NCBI RefSeq assembly: GCF_958979055.1
Contig: NC_084891.1
Span: forward strand, 30,190,001 to 30,254,000
From: Alnus glutinosa
Lineage: Eukaryota > Streptophyta > Magnoliopsida > Fagales > Betulaceae
Reading direction: 5' to 3'
DNA length: 64,000 nucleotides
In this document: positions 9,235 to 22,680 of the stretch, in pieces
Layout: each line of letters begins with the position of its first letter
Numbering within the stretch: the first letter of the stretch is position 1
Made by a program: the position numbers and the translations under genes
Notes under the pieces: generated by a model
What the model saw: the letters and a program-made list of their open reading frames with translations, nothing else
What the model was told of the DNA's origin: nothing
Databases searched by the model: none

Positions 9235-12200
9235 TCATCTAGGAAGGCTGTTTAGAGGGAAATTGCGTAAAGGATTCTCCCTCAGTAGCTCTGTTTCCCT
9301 GCAAAAATTGAACAGTAAAAGGCTCATCACAAGTATCCCTTCAAAAACAGCCTGCATACTGGAATGGACAACAAATTTTCTCGTGTATAAGTATTGCTTA
9401 CTTTTTAAGGTCTCGGCCATCCCCATTCCTAGGATGCAAGGCTGAAGACTTACCACCCTCATTCTCATTCGTCTTATTCATTCTGAAAAAAGTACTCATA
9501 ACAAATTACTAAACAATCGGACAGAATTATCAAGAATGAGAATAAGATCTAGTGTGCATTCACTATTTGATTATGTCCATAAAGAAGCCATAAAGAAATT
9601 ATGTGATAAGCACATTTAGTCTGTTCAACTAAGTATATTGGAGAGTGCAATTAAAGATATAATTTGGAAGATAATTTTAAAAATATCACAACAATCTCAC
9701 TTGTTAAAACAAGTTCTAATACTCACTCTTCGCATTCTTCATCAACAAACACCTCAATACAGGAACTTGGAGTTGCACCTCCTGTTGTAGAACCAAGTCT
9801 TCTTTGGGGAACCTGAAAAAAGCAGGCTTAATCCTTTAGATGTTGAGGAAGAACGATGCAAGGAAATAAAATCCAAGGTGGTATCAATTGTGAGACGCAG
9901 TATGATTTGGAAAGAAAGAGCGGCAAGGGGGTGAATGGTAAACCTTGTATGATGTCCACTTGGTAGGGATTGGATTATTTTCTTTAGTTCTCTCTGCTCG
10001 AGTTCCAAGAGCATGCCAAGAGTTCAAGTCTGTCTTTGATCTATCTGGCTCATGATGCAATGGGACATCAACATTTAAATCTAAAATAGCAAGCGGACGA
10101 GCCCTATAAAAAGGAATCGCAACAAAAGATTTAGAACGACATTATCAGACCTAACTCGAATTGAAGGAAAAAATAAAAATAAAAAAAATCAATGGGCCAG
10201 ATAATCCTCAAAATTGTATTTCAAATACCAGAAGTTACACATATCAACTTCCATTCATCACAAACTTTGTCTGAATGGCCATTTCTACAATGGTCTACAG
10301 TTTCTAAAGCAAATTTCATCCAAGATTTCAATGAATATATAAAATTCCTATCTTGGGAATATTAAAATAAATAACACCGTATGCTCACCTATTTGGCTTC
10401 AAATTTTTCTTGATGAGATCAGAGTTCTCAGTAGTACGCATTCCTGCACCATTAGAGAGTTTTAGAAAGCAGATATTCAAGAAGGCAGACAACAGAAATG
10501 GAACTTACGATTTTCTCCCCTAGAGAGGACAGTTCCAAAACTCCGTGCTGGTAAACACTTCTCCATTGAATCTTCCTAATATTTAAATAAATAGAATAGT
10601 AAATGGTTTGTATACTAGTTATATCAAAGATTAAGTCATTAACAAAAAGTCACATGCTTACATCTGTTGCTTTTGGTTTTCTCATTGAGCGGGCAAGAAA
10701 TTTCCTATAGGCATCCTTCAGTTTTTCGACTGGTTGAGCATTCCTATTTAATTGAAAAATATATATACATATATATATTAATGAGAGATGTATTTCTGCA
10801 ATGCATGAAAATAAAATAAAATAAAAGCTGAATAAAGGTCAAACAAAGAAATTTAGAAAATAGAAACAGCATAAAAGCTGGGTCAGAACATATGTTAATA
10901 ACTTATAAATGCTTAAGGTTACACAATGTGTGCGAACTGTTGGATTCTGTTTCTGTTGTAGAGTTTTCTGCGGGGACTTCAAATGCAAATTTCTTGACTA
11001 CTTACGGGAAGCAAATTTTTCAAGTGAATTGGTAGTATGGAAGTTGCATGGTTGTCAGTTTTTTTTTTCCTTCTTGATTCAACATTCTACTTTTAATGCA
11101 ATCCAAAGAGTTTAGTAGTTTTTGTTCTTCTACTGGACCAAAACAACAAAATGCCAAGCATGGAAATACTACCATGTGATGCATTTAAAACACATACCCA
11201 AAGAACAATGTAATAAAACAAATATGAGAGAGAGACAGCATATTTTTTTCGTAAAAAATTAGAGCCTCTAGCAGCACGGAATTACTATTAAGAACCACAC
11301 TCACAATAATGTACAGATTTTATTTTTTTTTATTTTTTTCTCTTATACTAGCAGGCTAGTGGCACTCACGTTTTCTTCTTCTTCATGTGCTTTCTAGCGG
11401 CACTCCAAAGATTACAAATTTTCATATTATAGTAATAAAATGCAACAGAACAGAGTAATCTATGTTATAAAATATTAAAACAAGTCTTACCTACATATCC
11501 CAAGATTATACATTTCGTTGGCACGTTTCATCTTATTCTTGGATTCAAGATGCAAAGCATATGATATATAGTACACAGCATGTGACTTCCCAATTTCATT
11601 TGCATCTAGAAAACTGTATATGATTTCCGCGTCAACACAATTTTCAGCCTGCAATATCATTTTATTTTCAGAAATCAATCACGAATGGGCACCGCCAGAG
11701 GGACACATGTATTCTTTATACTAAAAAAGAGAACAAGTAAACAAGATAAAAAGAACGTACATATTCGAGCCACACTTTCAAGTAGCGTAGATCATCTTTA
11801 TATCTGTCCGAATGCCAAAAAGTGCGGACACATTGTTCATATATCACAACCAGCCCTGAGTGGTCTCCACCCGGAGGGAATGCTTCCTGAACCCACTTAA
11901 TACACCTTCCAAATGAAAAAAAAAGAAAAGAAAGCAAAGATTGCCATTAATCTCTATGACAAGTTCCTCTCAGAAGATGAATCAGTGTGTGGACATGTGT
12001 GACAGCACTGACAGCATTTGAAAAGGCCGTTGTTCAACTAAATTCGTTATACAAAACAGACGAGTATCGACCATTTCTAGCAGTAAAAAACTTACATGTT
12101 TAGGAGAAGGAAGCGATAGTTGTTGGTATATTAAAATACCCAATATCATGCTCATGTAGGAAGAAATATGGTAAAATATGTTTAATAAAAGCTCATTCTA

Positions 12201-12756
12201 ATTTCACCATCTAAGTTGGGAAATGACAGAGAAGAAGAAAGATTGAGTGGGAAAAATTAAATCATACCCTCCTTATGACATTGAGTTTTCCATAACAAAA
12301 AAAAAAAAAAAAGTTGATCTGTTGAGCTAGTACTATACCACAAAGTATGAGGCATATTTTTCTCAAGAAATGACACAACAAAATCAACGAAAGGTGAGAG
12401 TGCTCACTCGAGCCATGGCTGGAGAGGATCATCTCCTTTATACTCATCGATCGCCTCAATCAACCTCCTAAACCCCAATTTAAGAAGTTAATAAAAAATC
12501 TGAAATAATAAGCTATGATTAAAGAATTCAACCAAAGAAGGAAAATGGACCTCCGGTGCTCAAGAAGGGATTTCTTGAGCCGATTGTCGTTGTGGGATTT
12601 GAGAGCACCGTTTAGGATTTCAACCTTTCGGCCTCGCTTCAAGGGCCTGACGTTCTCCTTGAAAAGCTCCCACTCGGTCCCAGTCTGTCTCTTGGAGAGA
12701 AGAAACTCCGTCTCTGGATCCAACCTCTCAACCTCGGTGTGGGTCTCCTCCTCCAT
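9235..12756 (-). CDS. BUBR1: BUBR1/Mad3-like spindle checkpoint protein, 11 exons
   Basis: Mitotic checkpoint protein that helps inhibit APC/C-Cdc20 until kinetochores attach. Coding exons on the minus strand: 12756-12551, 12467-12408, 11905-11761, 11648-11491, 10743-10662, 10575-10509, 10443-10389, 10103-9944, 9812-9727, 9482-9402 and 9298-9235 (TGA). They total 1164 nt or 387 residues, and every junction keeps phase. An N-terminal KEN box lies in WELFKENVRPLKRGR (KEN at 33-35). The Mad3/BUB1 TPR-like region follows (IKWVQEAFPPGG, IYEQCVRTFWHS, DDLRYLKVWLEY, IGKSHAVYYISYALHLE). A second KEN lies in RTKENNPIP, and the C-terminus is ENPLRNFPLNSLPR. There is no kinase domain, as in plant BUBR1. 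Length is close to the Arabidopsis protein as I remember it. The start is the first ATG of a conserved acidic N-terminus. Confidence 0.93.
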
Positions 12757-14395
12757 CGACTGCTACTATGCTTCTTCTTCTTCTTGATCTGTACGGACAC
12801 ACAAGATTCAAATTTTTGAAAACAGGTTAGGGTTCTTGCTACCACTTAACCGTTGTACACTTGTACTCTCTTTTTTATATAGAAATGGACGTTTGAAAAT
12901 TGAACTTTGCGCTCTCCATTGGGGATGGGGAAATTGGGTTGGGCCCCAAACCATTACAAGTTCAGCTGAGCACCCAAGAAAAAAAGCCCAAATTTCTAAA
13001 AGAGATTTTTCAAAAGAAATAATTTTTTTAAAAAAAATAAAATAAAATACTAATATATAATTAGCGCATAAATGTTCATGTTTGAGCTTAAACAGGTATA
13101 ACCGAAAGAGAAATATTTGATTTTATTCTTTTACACATTTTTTGTTTATTTACGTATAAAAGATATATAAATTCACTATTGAATTTGTAGGATCACGTGT
13201 AAATTTTATATATTTAATAATAATTCTTTTTTTAAAAAAAAAAAACACAAAAAATGACATCAAATACATTTTTAGCCCAAAAGGATGAAAATTCACAATA
13301 ATTAGCTAGTAATTTTGACCGTTAATTACTATGAATCTTAATTCAATCGAAAACTATAGTCCAATTTGAACCTATTACTCATATCATGGACTATTGCTCA
13401 TTGAGAAATTTAAAAATATTTTAATCTCTTTATGAAAACCATAGAAAAATGATAGCCATACGTATAACAAGCTGCCATAAGTCGAACAACCAATATATAT
13501 ATATATATGCACACACACAAACGTAACATTTTACGCTAGACAACCATCTCAATTGCTCCTATAGAAAGGCTTGGCTGACTACTCTCAAAGTCATCAGGAG
13601 TTGTGACCACCCCAACAAGCAGAATAAGGTGATCATAACCATTTCCACTAGTTGTAATAATTTTGTAAAAAAAAAAATATATTGATTGTCATAACATGTC
13701 AGAACGTAAGGCTTGTACGTAAAATGTGGATAAAAATGGACCTAAAAGAAATTGGTAGGAGCCATGTTCCCCTCTAAAGGACAAGGATTATGTCTCCCTT
13801 TCATTTGAAATTTATGTTTTTATGATTATTTTGAAATTTCTATTTTTATGGTTATGATTTAAAGTTGGTGTATCTAATGTCATATTACTTAAATTTTTTT
13901 AAAAATACACATTAATATTAACATTATCCAAACAATTAGATAAATCTAATGAAAAATGTGCACGAAGTCCACACCATGGGCTTTGGCCCACGGGTTAAGA
14001 TGAATGGTGATGACAGCAAACAAGTACCCTGTCTCAACTCACCCCTTTTTTTTTTTATTTAAATGTTTTTAGAGCTCCGGATAATTTTTTTTTTTTTATT
14101 TTTTTTTTTTATAATAGCTCCGGATAATGTTGGGAAAGACGTTCACATCACAAAATGTAAAGATGGGTCATGGCCCATGGGCGCTTGCGAAGGCTCTAGA
14201 ATAACTGAACAAGTGGAAACAATTATTGAATTGGCGAAGAAGCATAAATAAGGGCGGACCAATTGATGTCACCAGACAGGAGTGGGGTATTTACGTAAAT
14301 CACACCAATGCCCCAAACTGCAACAGGAGGAATGTGACTCATGGGTTAACCTCACCGAAGAAAACAGTAACCCTAGTTAGACGGACGATAAGACC
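12757..14395. other. Gene-free interval between BUBR1 and CP12
   Basis: The first 100-150 bp are the BUBR1 leader and promoter. From 13000 to 14100 the DNA is very AT-rich, with poly(A/T) runs and a short (TA)n/(CA)n tract near 13494-13520. No coding sequence or clear repeat pair was found. The two genes diverge from this interval. Confidence 0.5.
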
Positions 14396-14402
14396 TTTAT
14401 AT
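14396..14402 (+). promoter_or_regulatory. Probable TATA box of CP12
   Basis: TTTATAT lies 91 bp upstream of the CP12 start codon. AACCCTAG (a telo-box-like motif) and CGATAAG (a GATA/I-box motif common in light-responsive promoters) lie within the 30 bp before it. Inferred from sequence and position. Confidence 0.45.
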
Positions 14403-14492
14403 CCGAAATCCAGGTTGCAGATTTGCAACCAAAACAGGAAATACCAGGGGCTTTACTCTGTTTTCACTTTTCTGTTCCATCGGACGGCAAAG

Positions 14493-14876
14493 ATGGCATC
14501 AATACTAGCCCCGGGCGTGATATCCTCATCGTTGTCTTTCAGATCCGACGCGTTGTTTCCCTTGGCAGTAGTGCGGTCGCATGAGACGAAGAAGAAGGGG
14601 GGATTGTCGGTAAAAGCGATGGCAGTGGCGAAATTCAAAGGAACGCAGAGGAGACAGAAGCAACTGACGGAGATGATCGAGAAGAAGGTGACGGAAGCGA
14701 AGGAGGTGTGCGAGGGGGACGCGACCTCCGACGAGTGCAGGGTGGCTTGGGACGAGGTGGAAGAGGTCAGCCAGGCCAAAGCCGATCTCAGGCTCAAGCT
14801 GCAGAAACAAGATCCTCTCGAGTCTTTTTGCGAGGAGAATCCTGAGACCGACGAGTGCCGAATCTACGAAGACTGA
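14493..14876 (+). CDS. CP12: CP12, chloroplast Calvin-cycle regulator
   Basis: Small, intrinsically disordered chloroplast protein that ties GAPDH and phosphoribulokinase into an inactive complex in the dark under thioredoxin control. The intronless frame gives 127 residues: a serine-rich basic transit peptide (about residues 1-45, cleavage inferred), then a mature part with two redox cysteine pairs, C73/C82 (VCEGDATSDEC) and C113/C122 (FCEENPETDEC). AWDEVEEVSQA lies between them, and the protein ends with the acidic DECRIYED tail that contacts GAPDH. Both cysteine pairs are intact. Gene order next to LHCB7 suggests the CP12-3 lineage (AT1G76560 by memory), but sequence alone does not settle which paralogue it is. 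The upstream frame stays open without an ATG context; the MASILAP start fits a transit peptide. Confidence 0.95.
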   Translation: MASILAPGVISSSLSFRSDALFPLAVVRSHETKKKGGLSVKAMAVAKFKGTQRRQKQLTEMIEKKVTEAKEVCEGDATSDECRVAWDEVEEVSQAKADLRLKLQKQDPLESFCEENPETDECRIYED

Positions 14877-15217
14877 CTCATAAATTTCTGGCATTCACCG
14901 TTGATCCGTAGCAGATGATCTTGTTGGCTCCTCCACTGCTTTTTATGACTATTTACGCTGTTGTTTTGTGTATATGCTCACTACGAGGCCGCCGGTGATG
15001 AGTCTAGGACTACGATTATAAGATCGCTTAATGACTTGTTCAAATGTATGTAATTCTATGTATAATTATGTCTTTTTTCTTTTTCCGGTGGTCTGAGTTC
15101 TGAGCAAACATGTGTAACTAATAACTATGATGTCTCTGTAGAACTATCAAAAAAAAAAAAAAAAATTAACTATGATGTCTCTGTAGTCTGTGGTTTCCGT
15201 TCTCTTTCTCTTTGATT

Positions 15218-16238
15218 AGAAAACATTGACAGTTAGAGGAAGTTTTTTTCTTAGAGAGAGAAACTCCAGAATCTTATAGAGAGAGAAAGCTTCCGTTTTA
15301 GTATGCTTGCCGGGGGAGGGAGGCTCCCTGCCTTCCTCCTCCCGGTCTTTGGCCCTCCTAGCCTCTAGGAGGATTTTGTTCCTCCATGGCTCGTTCCATT
15401 GGAGGGTAGTACTTCTCCATGCTGTTAGGGCCGAGAGTTTTGTTTCCTCCCAGACTTGTTCCGGTGGAGGTTTTGTCCTCCTAACCCTTTTGGGTTGAGG
15501 AGTTTATGTTCTTGTTTTATTTTTTTTTTGACCGAAAAGCCTACATGCAGTGTTGGTTTGGAGGATCGGCCGCTTCTTCGTGTCTCCGATGGATCTCTTG
15601 CCGTGCTCACGGTTTGCTTTCTGTGCTAGATCTGTTATTTTCTACTGGGTTCCTTATGACATGAGCTTCCCATCTGCATTCACTGTCGCCATCTGGTTCG
15701 GCCGACTCAAGCTGGTGGTCTTGCTGCTCGTTCTTCCAGGCGCGTGGTCTGCACGTTGAGAATGACTTCTTTCTTTGGTTAGGCGCGTGTGGGTCACGCC
15801 TTTTATTTCAAGCCCTAGCTGGTGGTGGTTGGTCGTTGGCGGTGGCTGTTTGCTGTGTGGGGTGCCTCGGGGGACGGCGCGTGTTTCGCACGCGCCATCT
15901 CTGTTTAAGCAGTGGTCCTCTTCTTTGACGCTTGCTGTGTTGGTTTTTTGGTGTTGTATATTCTCTTGTTGCTTTGTTTTCACAGTTTGTCTATGTAATG
16001 CACAAATTTTACTAGGCTATTTGGTGTCTGTGTAAGGAGAGGCTTTAAGGAGTGTCCTTGTAATTTTCGTGTATTAGTTTAGGCAGCTGCTTTTAAGTCA
16101 GACCTGATTCTGACTTAGGATATAAAGGTTTCTTTGTACCTCTAGTCTATCTCTGTAATGCCTGATGGCTTTGTTTAGCTTTTAATGTAGCACATGCTGC
16201 ATGATAAAAAAAAGAAAAAGAAAGAAAACATTGACAGT
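15218..16238 (+). mobile_element. Retroposon of about 1 kb with 16-bp target-site duplication
   Basis: The same 16 bases (AGAAAACATTGACAGT) occur at 15218-15233 and 16223-16238. The DNA between ends in an A-rich tail (about 16204-16222). This is the signature of target-primed reverse transcription (LINE, SINE or processed transcript). The body is GC-richer than its surroundings, begins with GAGAGA-rich sequence and CTCC-rich segments, and has no long open frame, so there is no reverse transcriptase. It ends with a segment containing GTAATGCCTGATGGC. It could be a non-autonomous LINE relative or a retroposed non-coding transcript. Confidence 0.75.
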
Positions 16239-17432
16239 GTTTTCTTAGATATACCAAAATACAACCTATTTATGCTCAATTTCGAAAACACTAAAAAAAA
16301 AAAAAAAAAAAAAAAAGGCTATTAAAATAGTTTGAAATTTTTTTTTTTCGCATTTACCTTTTTCATATATTTAACTTTATAAATATCAACATTCATTCAA
16401 AATATAAAATAATTAAAAAATCAACCTAAAAATTACTTTCAATTGAAATATACACAAATTAGCTAATGATGATTAATAAAAAAAATTATAAAAAAACCTA
16501 TATACTTTTTAAGTTGGAACAGTCATAAATAACAATCAACATCATATTCAAATTACCAAAAAAAAATTCAATAGTAAATACTATCATTCGAATTCAATCA
16601 TAAATATTGCTGCAAGTGGAGTAGCATTGCTCTTTTTTTTTTCTTCTCTCTTTTATTTTTTTTTGTTTTTAAAACAAAAATATTAATAAATAGCTTAAAA
16701 CACAAAATACTCATAAAACTTAATTATTATTTTTTTGTCACGTCATAATTTTTTTTCAAATAAAACATAAAAAAGTACTTTAAAAAAAAGTTAACAAACG
16801 AAGAATGTTTTTTTCCATGTTCAGACAACACCGACATGACCATATCGATCTGTTTAATTGGTTCATAAGAATTCTTTGGGAATAACAGCATAACTCGGTT
16901 AAAAGAGGCTACTCCACTTGCAGGAAAGCGATCAACATGATCTATGTATAAAGAACCAAAGACGGACAAAAAGGTGAACCTGGATATCTCTGAAGAAACA
17001 TAACAATTGATTCATGTCAACAAGGTGGTGAGTGCCATTAACAAGAAAGCATGATTTTGGGATCAGACTCATCAGAGTGATAGTGCCATGAAATGCAAGA
17101 TTTTGTAGAACAAACAAGGATTTGAACATGCACGCAGATCAGTGGACAAAGATTACGGATTTAAATTAGATCAGAACCGCACATGAAAAAGAGCGTATAC
17201 CTTCTGCTCGATCTCTGATAAGGATTCCCTTTTCAAGAGAGGGAAAGTAATCGCCGCTCTTAGAAAGAGAGAGAGAAAGATAGAATTTTGCTCAAACGAC
17301 GCAGTTTGAGTTTAAAAAAGCCTTGCTTAAATCTGGGCCATTTAATACTTTTTAACAGCGGATGTGCGCAGAAGCCGAATCCTAAAAACAAACGATGAAG
17401 GACCTCCACGCAAATCTCAGTGCTTAAACACC
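16239..17432. other. AT-rich interval upstream of LHCB7
   Basis: It contains poly(A) and poly(T) runs (a 25-A run near 16293-16317), low-complexity AT-rich DNA to about 16800 and plain sequence to the LHCB7 leader. CT/GA-rich sequence at 17255-17280 could belong to the promoter. No gene was recognised. Confidence 0.4.
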
Positions 17433-20400
17433 ATGGCTCTGCTTTTGTCTTCGATAAACCCATCATCTTCTTCTTCGTCTTCGTCTTTATTCGGGTGCCC
17501 GAATGTCTTAAAGGCCTTGGTCCCAAAACCTCGAACCCACCTCACCACCAAGTCTCGTTCACTCTGCAGTGCTTCATGGCAAGAGGTCCGTCCGAACCAT
17601 TTCATTTTCGCTTGGGTTCCTTGAAAATTTACTCACACTTTACTTTGTGCTCTTTGGATGAAGCTTGCGGGAGTTTTAATATTCTCCGCGATTCCTTTCA
17701 CCGCTGTGAAAGCCATTGCTAATAGCCCACTAGGAGAGTCGCTTCAAAGGAGAATGGAGCAGACCAAGAAGTTCGCGGTTGAAAATTCATCCAAGTTCAA
17801 GGCCTTGGCAGAGAAGGCAAGAAAAGAGAGGTAATTCCGGGTAAGCGTATTTCAGTATCCGAGTGGAACTCAACTGGGGCTATGTGGAATTTCTTTAAAA
17901 TAGATGCAGGACAACAAGAAGACACCGCTCGACAGGCGCTCGAGCGGCGGCCTACCATGGAGGTTCGCTTGATATGCTCAAGCGGGTCCCTGGCAATCAG
18001 ACGCATATGGAAAGATTTCTCGGATTAGCAACGATCCCAATTCGATTTTCTCTTCGATTCTTACTTGTTTCTAGCATTATTAGTTTCTATATTATTCTAC
18101 ATTTTCCATCTTAGGAATATTTTCTTGCCTGCCTTTTAGGAGTTCTCAATGAAAAGACAAAGCACACGAATACACCAACTACACCTAACATGTGAAATGG
18201 GTGCATGAGGATGTTGTGCTCAGCCTGGAATACAATCATGAAGTTGAAAGTACCAGAAATTCTTTGGATAAAAATTGATCCTGTTCAATAGTACTTTATT
18301 CAGCATGCAATTTAAAGAAGCTAGTTGTGGCATTGCTAGTTGTTGATGCAAATTAGAGTGGGAACTTGTTTCCCACGCTGCCTCCATGTGAAACATAATA
18401 TTTTTGGATGAGCAAAGTTGTAGTCTTTGCATTGATACTCGTGGAAGCAAGAGTTTATGTCATCGTTAAAGTTACCATTGAATGCTCTGAAATGTCATGA
18501 AGTTCAAGATATTCTCATGTTTATATAAATTTAGTTATAAAGAACAATCTTATTAATCATATTTTATCAAAGGCATGGTAAGTAGTATTTGTATTTTCTC
18601 TGTCTTCTTGTATTCTTTGGGTTGTAGAGGACCTTCTGCTATAGGGATTTGTCTATTATATTGATGCAATCATGTGAATGATATGTGTTTGGATCATATT
18701 GCCGTTATACCAAGGTGGCAGATATGCATGTATCCCTGAAGACATGATATATTTAAATACTTACCTATATGGGCCGCATTATTTTTGCTTGTAAATTATC
18801 ATGGGTATACATATTCACTTTATACTATATTCTTTGAGTTTATAGCATGTGGTATGGAGAAGAGCGCCCTCGCTGGCTTGGTCCACTTCCATATGACTAT
18901 CCTGCCTATCTAACTGGTGAACTACCTGGAGATTACGGCTTTGACGTTGCAGGTCTGAGCAAGGATCCTGCAGCTTTCCAGAAGTACTTTAAGTATGTTG
19001 TAATTGTTACTTTTTGGCCATTTCTTCATCAATAATGTGTGTTTAGAACAATAATTGTCTAAAGTAAATTGATACTTCCGTAGATCATATTGCACTGTAT
19101 TTCCTCTAAAATGTTGGTACTTGGATTCAAAATGTCAAAGTTTCTCCTGCTGCTTCCTTACAATTTTAATATGGATTCAATATGTCAAAGTTTTGAACTT
19201 AATGGAATAAGTTGGGTTGATGGGTCTGTATAGTCAGAAGAAGGGCTCTGCTAACTGTGTTATGTGAGCATTAGCTACCCAACTATCTGACTATACCAAT
19301 CAACTGTTAAATATAATGTTCCAACACTGTGTAAATGTTTTACCAATGCTTTTGCATATTACTCTCCATGCTATTTACCCAACTCTATATAGATGCAAGG
19401 ATGATTTATTTCAAAGTGTTTTGCTACGTTTAATATGACTGTAAGTCAGATATGGCTTCCGTTGAGTTGAGAATGTCTATTAAGACTTGCATAGTAAGTA
19501 AAATGTGCGAGTCTTGTGATTTGTTTGCCAAATGATTAATTTAATCTATATCCAGCTTTGAGATACTGCATGCTCGTTGGGCTATGCTTGCATCGCTTGG
19601 TGCTCTTATTCCAGAAGTATTAGACATATTAGGAGCCTTTCACTTTGTTGAGCCTGTCTGGTGGCGTGTTGGCTATTCAAAGCTTAAGGTAACCTTCTGC
19701 CTCATTGCATATACCATCCTGCAGAGATATTTTCCAAGTTTTGTTCTCTCTGGTTGATTTCTTCCTAGAAATTTATGTTCTACATTATCCACTAGTCTGC
19801 ATGCAACTATGAAGTAGATATGCTTCGACCTGGCATAATTCATTTGTTTGAAGAGATCAAGACTAGTCTTATGAGTTCATGTCTCAATCTATGGCTATAA
19901 ACATCTCTTTGATTATCCAATTGCTCATCTGCTTGAGATTATGGATTCTTTTCAGCCATTTACGAGACCTGTTGGAGCCCTTTTCAAAAGAAATGTTTGG
20001 GGTTGGGGAGAGAGAGAGAGGTTCATGATTTGCAGAGCAATTATTCCATGTACTTGATATATGGTTAGTTATCAGTGCTCGGATAATAATATAGATGTCA
20101 TCATCAAGCTAGTTTCTGTCATGTCCTAACTTCTTAGGTAATCAAGTTACTCTGATACTAATATTTAGGTTATCAATAGTTGGAGTTTTTAAATGTCCAT
20201 CTTGTTATACAACTTGTGTGAGCTGGTTGGACACAGATTTTTGGGGAGGTATGGAGTTTATAAATGGATACTATCTTAGGTAATGACTGGATGGGGCTCA
20301 AATATTATGTAGAGCCTGGTATGAGAAGTGTTTGGGTGTATAGTACACATGATGGAGATATAACAGATGTTTTTCTTGCCAGGAAGCAGATTTTGGGCAA

Positions 20401-21690
20401 GATTCTAGCGTTACAGATGTTTGTCTAACCAGGAACCAGATTTTGGAGGATATTATTTACCAAAACCAGTTTTAATATTATTCTTCAAAACATGATGCGT
20501 GCAATTGAAAATACTTTGGAATCATGCGTCTTAATTATACTTTTCAGTTCAAAATCAAGCTTCTTCATAAATGGCTGAAACTGAAGAATATAGTATCCAG
20601 ATTTTAAAACCAAAAAATGTTACTGAAATTGATTTGCCACCCTAATTCTTTCCAGAATAGTTAACACAGTATAAGTTTACAAGTTCTTTCTTAAAACTAC
20701 CCAATTGGAGAAATGAGTCAATGAATTAATCCAGTTTGTTAATTGAGATCAGTTTGAGGGCTTTTAAGTTGCGCTCCTTGCTGGAGCAAAATTTTGCGTT
20801 TCACTCGGATATTGCGCCTCATCTTGTTCTGTTATCAACCTTTCTGAGCTCAGCCATATGATGAATATAAGCTGATCAAACTTGTGGGAATGTTACCTTT
20901 AAATAAGCAATGCTACTGATTTCTTTTTTTTCACTTCTACAATTTCACCAGGGAGATACTCTCGACTATCTTGGCATCCCAGGACTCCACTTAGCTGGAA
21001 GCCAAGGAGTGATCGTCATTGCCATTTGCCAAGCACTCCTGATGGTAACAACTCTATGCAGCATCCCTCTGTCTTCTCATAAGACTATGGCCAATCTTAT
21101 CCTCCATATAAACGTGCATTTTGATCAAGCTCAAATTCAACTAACCTAATCAAGCTTGGATCTTGATGGGTTCTCTGAGCTGGAGCTTCCTCCATAGCCT
21201 CAGCCTGTTGTTCATGAGCCTTGCACAAAACTCAAAAGGATAATTTATGTGCATGTTGTCATTGCAGCAGAAACTGAAAGCATACTTAATTCTTTGTCCT
21301 ACTGTTGATATCTATATTATTTCTCAACAGTAGGTTCTAAAACAATTGTATTTTTTTTTTTTCTTTTCTGGAATTTTTCATAAACAGGTTGGACCCGAAT
21401 ATGCAAGATTTTGTGGGATCGAGGCATTGGAGCCTCTTGGAATTTACCTGCCAGGTGATATCAATTATCCAGGAGGAGCACTTTTTGATCCCTTGAACCT
21501 CTCCAAAGACCCTGTTGCTTTTGAGGAGTTGAAGGTGAAAGAAATAAAAAATGGGCGCTTGGCGATGGTTGCCTGGTTAGGCTTTTACGCGCAAGCAGCT
21601 TTGACTGGTAAGGGTCCTGTAGACAACCTTCTTGAGCACATCTCAGATCCCTTCCATAATAACCTGCTTACCATCCTCAAATCCATTTAA
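17433..21690 (+). CDS. LHCB7: LHCB7-type chlorophyll a/b-binding protein, 6 exons
   Basis: Light-harvesting chlorophyll-binding protein of the thylakoid membrane. Coding exons: 17433-17585, 17664-17830, 18846-18992, 19556-19688, 20952-21044 and 21388-21690; 996 nt, 331 residues, all phases consistent. A serine-rich transit peptide comes first, then [19 protein letters not shown] (a hydrophobic stretch found in this family before the LHC core), then [14 protein letters not shown]. Helix-1 ligands follow in [12 protein letters not shown] (E, H, R), the middle region in [18 protein letters not shown], and the helix-3 motif in [15 protein letters not shown] (ExxNxR). The C-terminus is [14 protein letters not shown]. 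The extra N-terminal segment and the [19 protein letters not shown] region distinguish it from LHCB1-6. Introns 2 and 4 are about 1.0 and 1.26 kb. CP12 lies upstream. Confidence 0.93.
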
Positions 21691-22287
21691 AAATATGCTT
21701 TTGAAATCTTTGTTCCATGCAAGGTCATGTAAATGACAGTGAGTTTTTCTTACTACACAAAATTTTATTTGTGCTTCTATGCCTCCAGTGTAGAAGTAAA
21801 CCTTTTCCTCCCTCCACTGAAGATCTCTTCTCTGTGTTTGATGGAACCTCAAGACCTTCTCTTACAAAATAAGAAGGGCACGACCAAAGACCTTGTATCT
21901 GCAAAGGTCCTGACCTTCTATCAATTCCCTCCTTTAAGGTTTAAAATTCGTTAAATCACTAGTTAAGATATGCATTGTTTTTAAAATGTTTAGCTTGGGT
22001 TTAGTTTCAATTGGAATTGGAATACGTCCCATAACAAGACATAAGGGACACGTGTTCCAATCCTACAGGTCTAGTTCCAACTAGAACTGGACCCAAGCCT
22101 AATCCATTATTAAATCACTCTCTTCATTAGATTTTTTATCGGTGAGCAATAACACATAGGCTGATAATCACGTCATATCCAATCAAATTTGGATACGTGT
22201 ACATATGTTTGAATCAAACTACTACATAATTTTAAAATGTCACATAAAAAATAAAAATAAAATAAAAAAGAGTGACTGAGGTAATTG

Positions 22288-22680
22288 AGGATGGTTCGGC
22301 TACTCCTATTGGCATTTAAGGTGGTTTAGTTATCCCGAACTTGGTATTAGGATAGTCAAACTACCTTCGGTCTCCAAAGGGAATAGTTGAACTGCCAACA
22401 TAGGGGTGAGTTAGGGTGGTTCAACTACCCCACCTTGCCTTCGGCCACCTATAAAAGCTATTGTGGGTGGTTTGGCCAATCTTAGGACCAAGTTGGGACA
22501 GCTGAACCATCTTTAGGGCTAAAAAGGTAGCCGAATTATTCTCAAAGGCCAATTAAGATAGTTTAGCCACCCTCAAATGCTTGGTTTGAGGGGCCAAACT
22601 ATTCCCAAATGCTACTAAGGATAGTTTAACCACTCCTAAAGCCTAAATACACGTGTGAGGGTGGTTTGAGCCACCTCTCT
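22288..22680. repeat. Degenerate GGTGGTTxxxCCACC-type repeat region
   Basis: About nine diverged copies of a word of the type GGTGGTTTGGCCACCC or its complement alternate over 390 bp at irregular spacing (for example GGTGGTTTAG, GGTGGTTCAAC, GGGTGGTTTGGCC, TTTAGCCACCC). Each is partly self-complementary. No open frame of interest. It may be the interior of an old non-autonomous DNA transposon; ends were not identified. Confidence 0.55.
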
